Origin: Burkholderiales bacterium
GTDB lineage: Bacteria; Pseudomonadota; Gammaproteobacteria; Burkholderiales; SG8-39
Assembly (NCBI GenBank): GCA_017880745.1
Contig: JADGRR010000020.1
Span: forward strand, 1 to 14,720
Direction of reading: 5' to 3'
Length of the DNA: 14,720 nt
Part shown: one piece after another, positions 13,833 through 14,720 of the stretch
How positions within the stretch are numbered: position 1 is the first letter of the stretch
How the letters are laid out: each line of letters opens with the position of its first letter
Notes under the pieces: model-generated
Seen by the model: only the letters and a program-made list of their open reading frames with translations
The model's database searches: none
What the model was told of the DNA's origin: nothing
Position numbers and translations under genes: made by a program

Positions 13833-14555
13833 TCACTTCGTCACCCCGCAGACTGCAAACGTATCCGGGGTACAACTACTCTGACGCTGTGGCGTGAACA
13901 GCAGCAGCGCGAACAAGACCAGCCAGACCAGCAGCAGATAGTGCCAGTACGTCGTGCACAATTCCACGCTCAAGCGTACCTCGCCGACCTCAATGCCGCG
14001 CGCCACCTTGGCAGTGGTCTTGCCCCAGACCCACAGGCCCCCCAACAGGTGCAGGCCGTGCAGCGCGGTGAGCAGGTAAAAGAAAGCGTTGGCTGGATTG
14101 GCCGCTACAAAATAACCCGAAGCGTGCAGTTGTTGCCACACCCAAAGCTGTCCAGCCAGAAAACAAAAAGTGAACGTGCCCCCGGCAATCAGGCCGATTC
14201 TCACGCTGTCCATCCGTCCCCGTCTTGCGGCAGACCGCGTCCCTTGCATGGCGACACTGCTTAGTATCAGCGCCGCTGTGTTCAGCCACAGCCCCTTCGG
14301 CACTTCCAAAGTCGTCCAGTCCGCCCCCGCCATGCGCATGAAGTAGGCACTGATCAGCAGCGCGAACAGCGAGGTGGCGACCGCAAGAAACACCCCAAGA
14401 CCCACTTTCACCGGCGGCAGGGACAAGGCGCCATCGCCGTAGACGTTGTCGATCGGGCGCTGCGCTATCCAGGGCGTGACGTTGATCGTCTGCCGAAATA
14501 GCCACCACACGATCGTGGCCATGATTGCGACCAAAACGAATAATGAGATCGTCAT
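13833..14555 (-). CDS. Second, divergent heme-copper oxidase subunit III-like protein
   Basis: A 240-residue membrane protein of the subunit III superfamily. An extra N-terminal anchor helix (about residues 3-19, SLFVLVAIMATIVWWLF) and a periplasmic loop (TINVTPWIAQRPIDNVYG) come first. The subunit III core follows: KVGLGVFLAVATSLFALLIS (with AYFMRM), LWLNTAALILSSVAMQGTR, FCFLAGQLWVWQQLHASGYF, FYLLTALHGLHLLGGLWVWG (the GxHxxHxxxG-type His block) and TTYWHYLLLVWLVLFALLLF (WHYLxxVW hallmark). ATG 14555 is chosen because GAGGAAA lies just upstream and it starts two bases after the subunit I stop. An in-frame extension to the window edge exists but overlaps subunit I. It shares only the superfamily pattern with the downstream subunit III. 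The pair recalls alternative oxidase clusters of the coxMNOP type (from memory, not checked). Confidence 0.88.
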   Translation of the reverse strand: MTISLFVLVAIMATIVWWLFRQTINVTPWIAQRPIDNVYGDGALSLPPVKVGLGVFLAVATSLFALLISAYFMRMAGADWTTLEVPKGLWLNTAALILSSVAMQGTRSAARRGRMDSVRIGLIAGGTFTFCFLAGQLWVWQQLHASGYFVAANPANAFFYLLTALHGLHLLGGLWVWGKTTAKVARGIEVGEVRLSVELCTTYWHYLLLVWLVLFALLLFTPQRQSSCTPDTFAVCGVTK

Positions 14556-14557
14556 GA

Positions 14558-14720
14558 CTACGTTTCCTCGGTGCTTGCGGCTTTTTTGCTCGGTGGCTGG
14601 TTTTGCGGTATGAAGTCCGTATCGGCGCCCGGCACGCTGTAATCGTAGGCCCAGCGGTAGACGACCGGCAACGTCGAGCCAAAGTTGCCATGCGTCGGCG
14701 GGGTGTGGGCAGTTTGCCAC
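14558..14720 (-). CDS. ctaD: Heme-copper oxidase subunit I, C-terminal end only
   Basis: The last 53 codons of a gene that enters from beyond the right edge, stopping at TAG (14560-14558). The peptide reads WQTAHTPPTHGNFGSTLPVV, then YRWAYDYSVPG, then DFIPQNQPP and a charged tail (KKAASTEET). This proline-rich end with P-VY-WAYDYSVPG-DFIPQ is typical for the cytoplasmic C-terminus of cytochrome c oxidase subunit I. None of the heme-binding helices are inside the window, so oxidase type cannot be read here. The next gene starts two bases later and its ribosome-binding site lies within this coding end, so the two are tightly coupled. It shows that the operon order is subunit I, divergent III, III, IV. 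Confidence 0.8.
   Translation of the reverse strand, partial: WQTAHTPPTHGNFGSTLPVVYRWAYDYSVPGADTDFIPQNQPPSKKAASTEET

Noticed and set aside
14556..14720. In-frame N-terminal extension of the divergent subunit III-like gene to the window edge
   Set aside because: The stretch codes in another frame for the recognisable subunit I C-terminus. The internal ATG 14555 has a good ribosome-binding site.
1..14720. CRISPR arrays, tRNA or rRNA genes
   Set aside because: No regularly spaced direct repeats and no tRNA-like or rRNA-like sequence were recognised when reading either strand; this was by eye only.

Overview
The window looks like a chromosomal piece of a high-GC betaproteobacterium (Burkholderiales/Nitrosomonadales-like). 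This rests on the overall protein flavour (AsnS, a fused acyl-CoA-synthetase/GNAT acetyltransferase, FmdB zinc ribbon, heme-copper oxidase genes) and on coding GC that is roughly 60-67 % in the lines I counted by hand. No rRNA, tRNA or CRISPR array was seen. The taxonomic call is inference.

Left part (1-4973, all + strand): a metalloid/thiol-stress cluster. It opens with the 3' part of an Acr3-type arsenite efflux gene that is clearly lower in GC (about half) than what follows. Directly after it lies the C-terminal tail of a second, different Acr3 gene, which overlaps a SigZ-type ECF sigma factor by ATGA. Then come an ArsP/DUF318-type permease, a small CCGSC thioredoxin-like protein, a circularly permuted ATP-grasp protein of unknown substrate and a YdjA-like nitroreductase, all closely spaced. 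The most economical reading is that an incoming acr3 replaced the body of a resident acr3 that was once translationally coupled to sigZ.

Middle (4984-11565): housekeeping and metabolic genes in mixed orientation. These are asnS (-), a small secreted protein with two Cys-pair repeats (+), a 943-residue NDP-forming acyl-CoA synthetase/GNAT fusion of the Pat/PatZ type that keeps the catalytic-type His lost in E. coli PatZ (+), then an fmdB-like zinc ribbon gene followed by an Ldh-family (malate/L-lactate dehydrogenase-like) oxidoreductase gene (both -).

Right part (11566-14720): a promoter-bearing intergenic region, a two-TM membrane protein (+), a short decayed ISL3-like transposase remnant, and on the - strand the 3' end of a heme-copper oxidase operon: end of subunit I, a divergent subunit III-like protein, a canonical subunit III and a small subunit IV. 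Two different subunit III-type genes in one operon is a notable feature of this oxidase.
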